In this document: one piece after another, positions 1 through 12,700 of the stretch
Position numbering within the stretch: position 1 is the stretch's first letter
Layout: each line of letters opens with the position of its first letter
Made by a program: the position numbers and the translations under genes
Assembly (NCBI GenBank): GCA_964017195.1
Contig: OZ024898.1
Span: forward strand, 10,749,130-10,813,129
Source: Siderastrea radians
Taxonomy: Eukaryota > Cnidaria > Anthozoa > Scleractinia > Rhizangiidae
Direction of reading: 5' to 3'
DNA length: 64,000 bases
The notes under the pieces: generated by a model
The model's database searches: none
What the model saw: only the letters and a program-made list of their open reading frames with translations
What the model was told of the DNA's origin: nothing

Positions 1-1016
1 GGGATTAGAGACGAAAATTGATCAAGCTTTTGAAATCAAGGAAGAGAAATTTGCGAACAAAAATGGGATCAGCGATGAAAAAACATACCTCGTTACCACC
101 CTGCCATTTGAGAAAACACGTTTTGTGACGTCAGGGAAAAAGGAATGTCACGTGATACTTATGATCACTTTTAAAAAAACCATCTAGACAGATGCAACTG
201 ATGATACCTCTACGGAACTTTAAATTTGGATCCTTTTGCGTCTTTAAAAGGATATATGTGTGTTCTCTGCGGGGGGTTTTTTAACGCCTCCAAACCATGT
301 CTTGAATTGCCTGAGTCTGCGATTATCGTATTTTAATGATGATGACTCTTGCAAACAGATGATAAAAGAATAACCTGTCTTATTTCATCTGCAATACACA
401 TATATGATTATTTTATACATTCAGAGTCTCATTGGACACAATGTTATAAGCAACAGTGGACCATGTGCTGAGTTTTTTGTGGGGGGACTGTATATGCCTC
501 TGATACCAGTTTGGATCAGACACTGGAAAAATTCAGGTTGTTCTTATTTCAAACTCTAGAGAATTTGTGGTGCTGCGTCGCTGGGGAAGTGTAACACAAA
601 AATTTTGATTTATCAACTGAGTTATTCCCTGATTCGCTCTGACGAAGGGCTAACGCTCGAAACGTCAGCTTTCAGGGTCCCAAAGGGATTTAGGGCTTCA
701 GGGTCCGGGCTAAAACATTTAGGGATCCAACGCAGAAAAATTGGGGCTCTAGGGCTCCATGTCTTTACTCTAAGATTCCATTTGTCTGGGCTCCAAGTAG
801 TAAAAGACCTTTTGCTCCGGGCTTCACGGAAAAATTTCGGGGCTCCAGGGCTCCAAGGACCCCCCCCCCCCCCCTCCCTCCTTTATGAAAGGATCCAAAA
901 TTTTGTGTTCTTATTTCATCCGCAGCTCACACATATGATTATTTCATCGGTTTCATATATTCACTGTCACTGGACGCAATTATAAGCAACCGTAGCCAAA
1001 TTGCCTTTTACCGTAC
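1..1016. other. gene-free left edge
   Basis: No coding exon is recognised. The stretch at about 650-880 is a loose, degenerate array of 'GGGCT(C/T)CAGGG'-like words ending in a poly-C run. A hammerhead-like core is annotated separately at 625-672. Confidence 0.5.
625..672 (+). ncRNA. hammerhead-ribozyme-like core of a Penelope-type terminal repeat
   Basis: The plus strand has the two conserved hammerhead boxes in order: CTGACGA at 639-645 and GAAAC at 659-663. They are separated by a short helix-II hairpin (GGGC, loop, GCTC with one G-T pair). Upstream is TATCAACTGAGTTA, and a related ATCAACTCAGTTGATAA is found beside a second copy at 30.5 kb, which suggests a dispersed element. Penelope-like retroelements are known to carry hammerhead motifs in their terminal repeats, so this is probably a remnant of one. 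Self-cleavage is not shown. Confidence 0.5.
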
Positions 1017-1720
1017 CCAAATTGTGAATTAGCCAATCAGAAGCCTTGTTTACTGTCATGATTTTCTACGATATCAAGTCACTGACCTGATATCCTACGA
1101 TATCATGGACAATTTGTGAAACTCGCATTTTTTTTGCAGACTTTAGAGGCAAAAATTACAACGGAAATACAACGAAACGTAAAACTATTACATTTGCTAA
1201 ACGAGAAAGTAATTTGTTTAACGGTAAGAGAGGGAAAAAAAATACAATTTCGCGCCAAAATTGGAAGCGGCTACACTGGCGGGCGCTCGCGTGAACTTTA
1301 CGGACAGCGCTGAAACTTTTTTGGTTTCAAAATGGAGCCGCATTTTCCAAATTTCTTTCTTAACTTGGACTTCCAAGATTCAGAAAATAAAACTCCAAAC
1401 AAAAGAATTAAATAAAATGGCAGATGAGGAGTTAGAGAAGAGTATTGACGACCAGAAAAGTGTAAATACGTGTCGCTCTACAACGCCTGACTGATCACAG
1501 TAACTGAAAAAAAAAACGCCGGGTTTTAGGACGAATTTGGGTACGGTAAATACCTAATCGCACCTTTTTTGATACGCTTCGGCAGCATATCAAGCTCGTT
1601 TGGTCTCACCATGGGTATTTTGGCTCGACTGCGTCTCGCCAAAATACGAACCATGGCTCGACCAAACTCGCTTGATATGCCGCCGAAGCGTACCAAAAAG
1701 GTACGATTAGGTATAATTAT
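1017..1720 (+). repeat. dispersed repeat, copy 1 (second copy at 50143-50790)
   Basis: About 700 bp that recurs at 50143-50790 in the same orientation with small indels. It begins near 'ATTGTGAATTAGCCAATCAG' and ends in a foldback at 1551-1713 (arms TACCTAATCGCACC... / ...GATTAGGTA). An open stretch starting with ATG at 1332 reads M-E-P-x-F-P-N-F and is preserved in both copies before stop codons, so the repeat probably carries the start of a transposon gene. The superfamily is not identified. Confidence 0.7.
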
Positions 1721-1737
1721 TGTATAGACAAGACATT

Positions 1738-2200
1738 GTTTTAGTGGAAGATAGACCACCGTAAAGTTCATACGAAACTACATCCGGGACTCGAGTGGCG
1801 TATTTTCAATATCCAAACTAGCCTGCGCAAGTGAGGAAAATATTGCTCTTTACCATGAGAAAATAAAATTCATATCTTCAAGCCGCCGTGTGTTTTAGTG
1901 GAAAATAGACCACTCGTAAAGTTCATACGAAACTACATCCGGGACTCGAGTGGCGTATTTTCCATATCCTCTCTAGTGAGGATATCGATGACGTCATGTC
2001 CCACTTTCACACTGTACTGTTGCTTGTGTAAAACTACTCTTGTTTATATAATAAAAAGAAAATTACACGGTGGCTTGAAGATATGAATTATATTTTCTCG
2101 TGCCGGTAAGAAATAATATTTTACTCACTCGCTGCGCTCCTTCGTAAAATATTGTTTTTACCACTCGAAAATAAAATTCATATCTTCGCGCCGCTGAGTA
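1738..2200 (+). repeat. cluster of 'TTTTAGTGGAAAATAGACCAC' repeats
   Basis: Two direct copies of an approximately 80-bp unit (1738-1822 and 1891-1971) begin with TTTTAGTGGAA and end with GAGTGGCGTATTTTC. A third copy lies at 48769-48846. Short inverted words around AAAATAAAATTCATATCTTC occur at 1859-1885, 2075-2095 and 2163-2190, and again at 49995-50115. This is a composite dispersed-repeat cluster with no coding content. Confidence 0.65.
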
Positions 2201-2244
2201 ATATCCTCTATGGAAACAGGCAATGGGAAACCTAGCTGGACTTT

Positions 2245-2886
2245 AATGACGCGCGTCCATCTGACTTTTCGCCGTCTTGTAGACCGAGAAGTTGACGGAG
2301 ATATACTAAACGAGGGATGGAGCATCAAAGGACGCGATGGAAAAGACAATCAAGTTTGCTCTACTTGGACTGCTCTGCACCGCCTATCGTTGTTCGCAGA
2401 AGAATACCTCTGGATTGTAAACGTACTTTGCAAAGCCAAAGAACGACGGACCGATGGACAGAGGGATCGGGATTGTCCACATAAGAACTATAAAGGCCAC
2501 GTTTGACTTGGTAATCGTATCATCGTACGTCAAAGGCGATTTGACTACTGCGTAGTACGTACCGCTCACAAGATACTGCCCGACCAGATCAACTACCATA
2601 TTACTATGAAGTATCTCACAAGGAACGGATTGAGATCGCACATTGTTACGCCGTATAGCCATGAGCCATCTTTCTTGTACTGTGCTTGCGATATGCGGAA
2701 TAAGTTGACTAGAACTAAACACAGAAAGTCTGACATTGCTAGGCTGGCGAATAGAATTTACCGTATCAGACGATGAAATCTTGTTTCCAAGCCGATCGTC
2801 ACTATTACCAGTAATATACCAGAAACACCGATCGCGTCACAAAGTGCGTAAAAAGAATTAAGCTGCAATGACTGAGGGAAAATCAT
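2245..2886 (-). pseudogene. decayed class A (rhodopsin-like) GPCR
   Basis: Read on the minus strand, pieces in different frames line up as one seven-transmembrane receptor. From the ATG at 2886 comes a TM1-like hydrophobic stretch (G-I-L-L-V-I-V-T-I-G). After a stop at about 2760, a second frame gives A-S-L-A-M-S-D-F-L, the typical TM2 signature with its conserved Asp. The frame open from 2722 to 2384 gives Y-Y-A-V-V-K-S-P-L-T-Y followed by TM4-like W-T-I-P-I-P-L-S and a cysteine-bearing loop. A further frame gives V-Y-K-T-A-K-S-Q-M-D, which resembles the TM5/ICL3 region. At least two frameshifts and two in-frame stops break it, and the Asp-Arg of the DRY motif is replaced by Gly-Thr. The ligand class cannot be told. 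Confidence 0.75.
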
Positions 2887-5800
2887 GTTCAACTGAAGCT
2901 GGTTCGACGAAAAATGTTTCTTGTTTTACAATTTTGCACCAACTCTTAAGAAGCCCATTTTCTCGAATGTTTATTTGCAAGTAACTTGAATAGAATAGCA
3001 TTTGGAGCCCTTTGATGGGCTACGAGCGTCAGTTACAATTGTCAATTGAAAAGACATTGGGGGAAAAACGCAGTTGGCGAAAAACAAGCATCAATTGTGA
3101 TGCGTAGTTGCTTCAAAATAGATCTCTTTTTTGTTGTTGTTGTTGGGCTAGAGGTGAACTGGGTGTGTTAAGGCTCGAAAGTGTGTGTATTAAGGTGGCA
3201 AAGGTCAAATCCGTGCTGGCTGGCCCAAGTGGGGGAGGGAAGACGTATGCTTCATTTTTCAACCTAAACTAGAGATGACAAAAATTCATCCGGTATGGTC
3301 GCTTATCCCATCTTCCCTCACTTCCTGGGGTCGTCGGCGCGCCAACACTTACACCTCCCTTACAAAAGTGCGAATCCTTGGAAAACTGTCACAAGTGTTC
3401 TTTTCATATTCCTATTGGCAATCGGTTTAGCCCTCAGATTTGGCAAGCACCGAGAAGGCTCCTCCCAGAAATTCAGGTTCGTGGATTGTCGTGTCAAAAA
3501 GCATCAAGGGTGGGAAATTGTAAGAAGATTTTCGGGCTGCATTTAGATGACCTTCACACCGCCGCATTTCTGCCTCACCGATTTTTCTGAAACTTGGTTA
3601 GGGTATATATTATATCAATAATTTACAGATTTAGCCAACCCTAAAAGCGGAGCTCCACATTTTTTTTTTCGCTGGTACTTATTAATTTCTGAAACTACTC
3701 TCATCGAAGTCGTTAAATATGGCGTACGCGAAGTCATTAAATATGGCGTATATGGTCGTGAAAGGCGTAAAAAAAGACAAATTTTATTCCCCTCTCCCCC
3801 CCCCCCCGAGAATCGTACCCGGACCACTCGCTTTGCAGATATGCGGGATGTCCATTGCGCCACGCTAATTTGGGCCAATGACCAATCCGCCCACTCGAAA
3901 TTATCATTTGTGGATGGAATGTATGATCAGGTTTTATCACCGGCTGGCAAAGAAGACACGACAGTTGAACAGAACTGCCTCGCCTGTAACACCCAGGCGG
4001 GAAGAAGGTACAGCAAAGCCGTCTATCTTTGTTCTCATCATCCTTCCCGCAGCAACAGAATTTTAAAGGATTTCTCTCACCTGGACGATCACACTAGACA
4101 GACAACTGACACCCTGAGCTCCTACAATTAAATATTCAGCAACTCTCACCCATACTACGAAAATTAAAAGCTACCAGAGAAACGGATATTTCTAGCTTTA
4201 TTTCAAATTTGTACACCCGACGACAATATAATTATCACTATTAAATACATACATATAACAACTCTCGTAAGTAACTAAATTCACCCCCACCCCCACCCCA
4301 TATGTAGATATATTGTTTTTAATGTTTCACCTACTGAACTTGAGCAAAACAACACGAGAACTGCTAGGTCACTCACTTTCGAAAATACAGTTATAGGGAT
4401 AATACAGTGTAACGCCACGCCGGCTATCTCAGCTCTCAAGGGAAGCAAAAAGTTGTTTGAAACTGCCACTGGTAAATTACCGTAAAATAGTGTTCAAGGG
4501 ACCAGTAACGTGTTTCGATTCTAGATGGCGACAGGTCCGAGACAGCCGGCGCTTGAGATAACAAAGGTCAACTGTATGCTTTTTTTGTGTCAATCATAAA
4601 AATATAGAAATCAGTTTGTTTTACTGTCCTGCAGTAGAAACGGGTTTCTGCATCGGCCATTTTTCTTTGCTCCTCCTTCGAGGTTTCCAGCAACCCCTTA
4701 AAGCCATTATAGGTGTGTGGTGCAAGCCCCATAATTTTTTCCAATTATTAACTGCCTTTTAAGCTGTAGAATGTTCATCAGGAATTATCATCAGGCTGAT
4801 GTTTTCAAGTTTTTCTTTTGTTCTAGGAAAAATCGCCGAAACTGACTATGGTTTGTTCTTCCTTTGAGAAAATCATTTCATTTCCATCTCTCGACGTTCT
4901 AGGAGTATTCTGTGTACAAGAATAGGAATTTTAAGATTTAGATTTCAGCACATTTTTCACCCCAAAACGTAAACATCCCAGTGATGGAGTCCCTTTAAAA
5001 GAAAACGAGAAGATTTGGGAATTGAAGATGTTTGAAAATGGAACTTTCAAGTTAATAATTAACAGATGGACATCAAAACAGTTAGCTATCGACCGAGGTG
5101 CTCTTGCATTGTGGCGTGTAAGAAAAATGTAACCCGCTCTTTTATGCCTACCTTAAATCACAACCTACCACACAATGATTGTAGCTTGCCCATATTTTCA
5201 GGGGCACACTATCCCAAAATTGAACGGCTGAAACTTCACTACGGGAGGTCAACTAGATACCTTAGTCACCCATTTGCTAAACATTGACAGAACTTTCCAA
5301 AGAACTCGTTCGATACGATACCATAGCAACATAATGATGACGTCATGTATTTTACACATCTACAAGTTCTCGACAGTGGCATTTTATAACAGCCTATAAA
5401 TGACACTCGTAGGCCAAAATTCTCTTGAGTTCAAATAAAATGTAATTTGAACCTATTTGGTATGAACAAAAAGTATACATGAGAAAATATACATCCCGAT
5501 CTTTCTCCAGTAAGCATAAATTGTTCAAAAATTATCCAGTTCTGTTAAATAAAATTTAAAAAAAATTCAACTATAGAGGTGAGAACGTCAGAAACGTAAT
5601 CGTGTTATAAAATATTTCCTACCTCATATAGACAATATATTTTCCACAATTTTCGCTTTCTTTTACATCTAAATATTGTAGTTTTTCATTTCATTTTTTT
5701 TTTGTATGGAATAGGAAAGATATTTCCTCCTAACCCTGTAACACACCTTTTCATTGAACAACTAAAAACGTTTTCCTTGTTACGAGCGCATTCTAATTAG

Positions 5801-6738
5801 TAGACTTCCTAAAAGGGAACAAATGTGGTGCCGACTCCATTTAATAAAATGGTTCCTTTGGGAAAATACCGTGGAATTTCGATAACAACGTGCCTGAAGA
5901 TTACCGTTCCTTTTCAAAAACTTCTTTTTCAAAAACAAGATTCGATGAACCTCTTAACTGAGTATTTAAGCAACATTTAAGTATTTCGCGATCATATGTT
6001 TCTTCAAAGAGCCCCTTGTTTTGACAATTACGAATTTTAGTTGTCCTAAAGTAACGGCCGTCCAAAAGTAGTTACTAAACGAACGTTGCCTGCTAATAGC
6101 CCTTTAAACAGTTAGTTTTATCATATGCACTACAGTGTTTTTCAATGTGGATGTAAAGCAATTTCGGGCAATTTTGCAGTTTCTGCCCGAAATTGCCTCG
6201 CATCCACGTTCAAATATATTGTAATGCAAATAAGAAAAGTCAACTGTGGAAAGGGCTATTCCGAAGTAACCGGGTCCTTTAGTTTAGAATTCTACTGTAT
6301 TTGCAAAAAGCATCAATCAAATATAGTTCAAAGTTGAGTCACAGGCATACCACCACTCTTCAAGAGGTGGATTGTGCTTTTACGTTAAGGGATTTTCAAA
6401 CTGTGATCGAGTCAATCTCCACCTCTCTTACAAGGTTCAAATCAAGAAAACAAACAGAACAACAAAGAGCGAAACCCTGCTAATATTGTTTTTCCATTTC
6501 AGTCAGTTTTCAAAGCTTCAAACATAGCCTCAACAGAGGTTAATTTGCTGGCCAACACATAGCCATTCAAACGCACAATCCAAAACACAAAGAGGATGGT
6601 AAGCCTGTGGTTACACATGACAAAAGAACCGTATCTTATCTATTTCTGTCTGATTATCACTCCCAAACTTTTGCTTCTATTTATATTAATAAATTACCTG
6701 CTGAAAATTCAAAATACTTTACATGCGCGCATATAACA
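2887..6738. other. intergenic region downstream of the ADA gene
   Basis: No exon is recognised. It contains a tRNA-derived fragment (3808-3865), poly-C and poly-A runs and AT-rich sequence. Open frames on both strands are short and lack protein-like composition. Confidence 0.5.
3808..3865 (-). repeat. tRNA-derived SINE-like fragment
   Basis: On the minus strand GTGGCGCAATGGA resembles an RNA polymerase III A box of a tRNA-Arg type head, and GGTACGATTCT about 35 bases later resembles a B box. The anticodon arm does not fold cleanly and the sequence runs into poly-G, so this is a SINE head or decayed tRNA rather than a functional tRNA gene. Confidence 0.45.
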
Positions 6739-9700
6739 TCAATATATTCCATGCACTAATTTTAGTTGTTCGATAAGTTCTTGTTTTTCATCATCTGGAA
6801 GAAAGGAAGCCCTTGCAGCATTAAATGTCTGAAAAAAAACACCCAAAAGATTGATGGTTAATTCTTCTATCACGTTTTCCTCTTAGAAAGAGCAGGTCTC
6901 TAGCTAGAACAATAGTCTCAACAAGGCAATTTCACTAAGGGTTTTAAAGTGCTAAAAGAGCGGAAAAACTTGTAACTTTTGCAAGCGCGGAAAAAAGTGA
7001 CCAGGGCCACGCACGTTACAAACTGAATTCAGTTTCCTTTCATTTTTAACTTGTTTTAAACAACAACAAAAAAGCAAAAAAAACGCAAACTTACCGCACG
7101 AGTTATTTCTGCAGGGCTTAAGCCAATCTCATTAAACGCTACTCCTTGCTCGAGATCCATTCTTGTTTGACAAACAAGAGGATCATCAGAGTTAATAGAG
7201 AAATTCACTCCGTCTTCTGCAAACCTTAAAACCACAAAAATACAGAAAAAATAACGATTCAATAAACAGTTTAGGTGGGAAGAATTATAGACTAAAAACT
7301 AAGGGGGAGTTACAAGATACTTCTAAGGATCAGAGAAAAAGTTTGTAGATTTCGAAAACCTTAACTTTGCACTTATTCAAAAGACTTGTTGAAGATTTTA
7401 TCAAGAAAGAACTTCACTGCGTGCAACCTAAATTGTGTTTCCATCAATAAACTAATGCAAATACTCGAGAATATTTGGCAAAACTCATTTGGATTTTTGC
7501 ATCGGTAACGTAAAACATATCATTTGTTTATTTTCATTTCATTTGGTTTATTTTTTAGCCATATCCCGGATCTCCGGTACATTTACGACCATAATAACTC
7601 CGATGAAAGTCTAGTCAAACGAGCGTTCTCTTTAAACAGAAGGGTCACAGTTTCAAACATACAAGTTTGAAATTTTGAGTCCACCTCAACCCAGGGAAGG
7701 CTTGATTGGCTAATGAGGCAGTCAGAAGTGCATAGGCGAACCTTCAGCGTTGAAGCATGCACGCACTTAATTTCTGATACTTAAGTCTGCTGTGACTGCT
7801 ACCCCAGAATGTACGTACCGTCCGAGTGGGTGTGTCCGGAAGCACGGTTTTACGGCACCCGTTAATATACTGGAGGTCGGACACGCCTGTTAAGATACAA
7901 GACAAAACACCTTTTAGGCAGGATTAATACATAACAGTAGAACCAACCATGTGTTACTCAATGTTAGTCAACTGAAAGGACATGAAGGATTTTGGGATCA
8001 AAGCTATTAGTTGGTGGAATTATTAGAGTCACTGTCAGTGGTGACTGCTATACAGTAGATAAATTAAGTATACTGTACGGTTACGTTCCTGAAGACGTAA
8101 AACACCGTATTTTCAACTACTCCATTGTTTTTGGCAAAAGACATCTCTTGAGCTGAACACCCCTAACCTCGTTCAGTTCAAGGTCATTTTCAGAAGACCA
8201 CACTACGTTCTAACGGTCAAAAAGTTCTTTTCTGAAAGGAAACCTCCCCTCTGTTTATTATAGAAGGCGTAAATAGGCGAATCGAATTACAAGTATGTGT
8301 TATGTTTGTGTCTGTGATGTGTACTAAATTAAGCTTATAAAAACAAAAAGAATTTGTAGCTCATTTGTAGCTCATGATGGAGATCGATACCCAACTGCAT
8401 TAACTTATAATTACCTCCAGGTGAATCCTCTCGTCGATTATTCTCCTGTAAAGCGCTTCATCTTCTAACACGTGATACCCGTGACCTATTCTTTCAGCAT
8501 GAAGAACATCTAAAGCCTTGAAAAGCAATTGACACCTCTAGTTAGGCCTCCAACAAACGGAAGAACAAGATTGAGTACAAGCACGTCTAATCAACCCCAT
8601 TCCCGGAGACTTCGCTCCTCCCTGTAGCTGGCCAGTGGGATTGAGATTGCAATAACTCGCGATAATCTTAAGCATGCGCACTAAGTTTGGAAAGTAAACA
8701 TGACTGCTACTCAGTGTCGTACTGAAACACTAAATAAAAAAAAACTTCATTTTTTCCCTTGCAGGCCAATGGTTAAAGTGCAATATTGGGACCTGTGACA
8801 CAACACTAGGAAACTTAAGCCGCGGCTACACGAGCGATTTTTTGCTTGCGATTGTGACGCGATTTTTTTGAAAATTGTCGCGTCACCAGCGCGCGGAGAA
8901 AATCGCATGTGTAGCCACCCTCGCACAGGTGATACGACAGATGAAAAAATCGCAGGAAAAAATCGCGAGAAATTCAATGAGCTGAATTTTTTGTGACAAA
9001 ATCACGGACTTCGTCAGAGGGTGGCCACCAGGGCGGAAAAAGGTTGGGCGATGAAACGAGCGTGTCCGAGCCAAAAGGTGTGATGCAGTGGACTGGGATC
9101 GAATTGGGTGCTAGACCAAAATTCAAAATTCAAAGATCCAAATTCAAAATCCTAATAATCTATTAATAGTTTCCGAAAAACGTTAACTTTGGGTTATCTT
9201 TTCTTTGTCTTTTCCGCCTTAATCGATGCTAAAAAACTGTCTTAAAACGAGCAGAGCAAAGTAAAAAGATGGAAAATGGCGTTTGGATGACGCGTGGCAT
9301 GACGCGTATTTATATTAAATTCGTGCAGCTCGTGCAAGGATAATCATGACACGTCCCTAGTTAATTAATTAAATCAAATCAACATTAAAGCGGCCTTCAC
9401 ACGACAAACTAAAGTTTGCAAACTCGTGTTGGCAAACTTTAAAAAGTTGGCAAACTCATGCCTTCACACGTCAAACTCGCGTCAACTCAAAACACACGCC
9501 AATTTGCAACATGGCCGACATAGTCCAATGGCACTCGCAGCGCAGAGTTGCCGCTTGTGTCTTACTATTATTTTGTGTTAAACGCCGGAGAAAGAACAGG
9601 AAGCGTTGGCGAAAGAGGCTGATTTGGACGAAGCCGTATATTTCCAGAAATCCCTCCCTTGGCGTGTACAATACTCTCGTCCAAGAGCGATGAAACGTCC

Positions 9701-12700
9701 CAAACAGCAGGATTATTGTGTATTTCTTCAATAAATTTGAACGTCGCATCGCGATCTTCGTCCGCCATCTTGTGAAGTGTCACGCAAATCACATGACTAA
9801 AGCGCGTATTTTGATTGGTTGAAAGATAGCAACACACATTTGCCAATCGTTCACACGTCAAATTCGAGTTTGTCAACACGAAAAAGTTGGCGAAAAAGTT
9901 GGCGAGAATAGAGACAAGTTCTATTTGTCGCCAACAGTTTGCCAACATGTTTGCCAACTGTTTTTGTGCCGTTCACACACACCAACTTGAGTTTGCCAAC
10001 ACGAGTTTGCAAACTTAAGTTTTAAATGTAAAGAAGATCCTCGCAGTTATTAACGCAACTTATGCAGTTGTCGTGTGAAGGCCCCTTAACACCGCGCTGC
10101 TTCTTCTTTTTCCCCAAAACCTCTCCTATGCTTGTCTGTTTCTTTAGGCACTACAAATAAAATTGCTTCTCAGTTTATACGGTTTTCTTTGCTTTGTTTT
10201 TGTGAGATAAAGGGAGGAGAAATCTGCAAATTTAATTTCACTTTTAATTTGTTTACATACAGTTTGTGGCGTTGCGACGAATCATCGCCATGGCGCGTTG
10301 CAATGAGGCAAAGTTTAAAGTTGCAAAACGCCACTATCTCCAAATATCTCCAGCTAATTTTTTATTATGTCATGTAAAATTTATCGGCCTTTAATATATG
10401 TAAGATTTAGGGTGGAGTAATTTGGAGCTTTTTTAAAAGAGACGAGGAAAGACAACCATGTCATGTTTTTCGGCAAGAGCAAGCATTCGACACTCTCAAA
10501 TTGAGCGCATTTTTCGGGAACTTACTGTGAAAAAGATTGACTAATGTCCACGCAGACATAAGGATTTTAAGCTGTGAGCCAGGACTGTGGAAAAACGTTT
10601 TAATCATAGTGCACGGCTGGCTGAAAAATAAAGAAAGAAAATGAGATTTCCGGTTTGTTGAAAGGTAAATTTTGCCGGCCACCAAACGCACCGGAAGCGC
10701 GGAAAGAGCGCTCGTGCCAGTCCTTCTCCGCATCACACATCGCTTGAAGAGCGGACTGCTCGTTTCATCGCCTAACCTTTTCCCGCCCTGGTGGCCACAC
10801 ATGTGATTTTCGCCGCGCGCTAGGGACGCGACAATTTCAAAAAAATCGCATCACCATCGCAAGCAAAAAATCGCTCGTGTAGCCGCGGTAGCACAGACGT
10901 GTCGTTAAGGAGCCACTGACGGCAACCGGAAGTGGAATGTTTACCTCATACCCTTTTCCGATGTCAAAATATGAGTTTTCCAGCCAAACAAACCAGTAAG
11001 GGAACCGCCCACAACGCAACAAATCAACTTTCCGTTGATGACCGTGGCTCGTGAACGACAACTATCTTGAGTAAACAAGCAAGGTTTTCAAGAACCAACG
11101 AAAAATTTACTCTTACTAGAGTTTGTCTAGCCTAAGAAAACAGCCGACGTTTCGCGAGGTCGCCACCTGAGCCCTCGCAAAACGACGTCTGAGTAACGAG
11201 CGCAGAAATTCCATACTGATGACGTGCACTACCCAGATCTCGGTAGTGCTTCTGATTGGTAATGCCGCGAGGGAATTTTCTCTCAACCAATCAGACGCAC
11301 TACCAAGATCTGGGCAGTGCACGTCATCAGTACGGAATTTCTGCGCTCATTACTCAGACGTCGGTTTGCGAGGGCTCAAGTGGCGACCTCGCGCAACGTC
11401 GGCTGTTTTCTCAGGCTAGAGTTTGTCAGATTGGTATAGATCCCAAACAGTGTGACCTTGCAAAGAAACAATAGTTGAATAACGAGGAATGAAATAACTT
11501 CTATTTGGCTTCAAGATCAGAATTCACTCGGATTTCCGTTTTTTTGTGAACATTATCAGTCTTTGGTTCCTAAGAGTTCACAATTTTCGCCAAAATTCGC
11601 TCTCTGAGAATTGGTTACTTCTGAAAGGAACTCATTTTCCGCAAACAAATATCACTGTCAAATATTCTCGGCGAACGACAGTTATTGCCTAGTTACATTG
11701 GCACTCAACGCGAGCACCAATTGGACGTAAAATTGGTCGCATACCGTTCACGGTAAAATTGTGATATCCTGCGAAAAGGAAGGAAACATTAAAGAGAAAA
11801 ACAACAGAAAAGGCCGCTTATAAATATTAAGGTGAAATAATTTTTAAAACGGTCGCTAGAGAGAAGTTTAGAAAAACATCCAGTTTTCGCTTTTTCTTTC
11901 TTGTTTTTTGCTTGCTTTTGAAGCCAAAAGACATTTCGAGTGTCTTTTCAACACGGTAAATTTGGAAAGAAAATATCTGCTAGGGGCTACAAAAATTGGA
12001 CAATAGTAACGAAGTTTTTAAAAATTAAAATTATTCCAAGCTTTTTTTGGGCCACAAAAAAAACAACGAAAAAACACAAACAGAACAAACAAACAAACAA
12101 AGCAAAACCAAACAAAAACAAAACCCAACAAACAAATTCAACGGTCGTGTTAACAAAGTAGGTTGTCGTGTTATCAACAGGGTTGTCTAGGACGAGGTAC
12201 TACTGTAGTCTTTTCTAAAATTCATCACTTGGAAACATCTGGAAAACGTACTTCTTTTACGCTGGCTGCTGGGGCCGCCTCTCCGGCATGGACTGTCCTG
12301 TGTATTTTTAGCCTTCTAGCTTCCTACGTGAAAAAAAAAATAATTAAAGAATTGTTAACACCACATGAAAAGAGGCTTTCTTCTCTACTGCTCCGCTGCT
12401 TCGTTAGGTTTGAGGTCAAAACATAGGATATCCTGGTCCTCTGATCCTCAGTCTTCAAGCATGTTATTGTCACAGTTTCTTATTTTCTGGGAGCGTGGAG
12501 CAGGCTAGGCGTGGGGTCAACAACATTTTGTTGGTAAGAATTTAATGAGTCTCCAAGACGCGTGCGATAGACAGAGTGGATAATGCTCATTGGCCAGAGA
12601 TAGCGAACCAATCAAATTGCTTGAAACAGCAAGACCACTGAGTGAGTATATACTATTAATAACTAATACTTATACAGGATGCTCTTATCACATATAGTGG

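Larger units (their letters stand above)
8818..10889. mobile_element. foldback MITE interrupted by a second MITE
   Basis: The left arm at 8818-9075 begins AGCCGCGGCTACACGAGCG. The right arm at about 10730-10889 is its reverse complement, ending in CGCTCGTGTAGCCGCGG. Inner parts of the arms also match (the words around GGGCGGAAAAAGG and TTTTCCCGCCC). The space between them contains a complete, separately bounded element (9389-10085) plus other sequence. A compact copy of the same family lies at 27962-28267. All of it is in ADA intron 6. Confidence 0.75.

Noticed and set aside
2210..2506. 98-codon plus-strand frame
   Set aside because: It is the antisense of the GPCR pseudogene.
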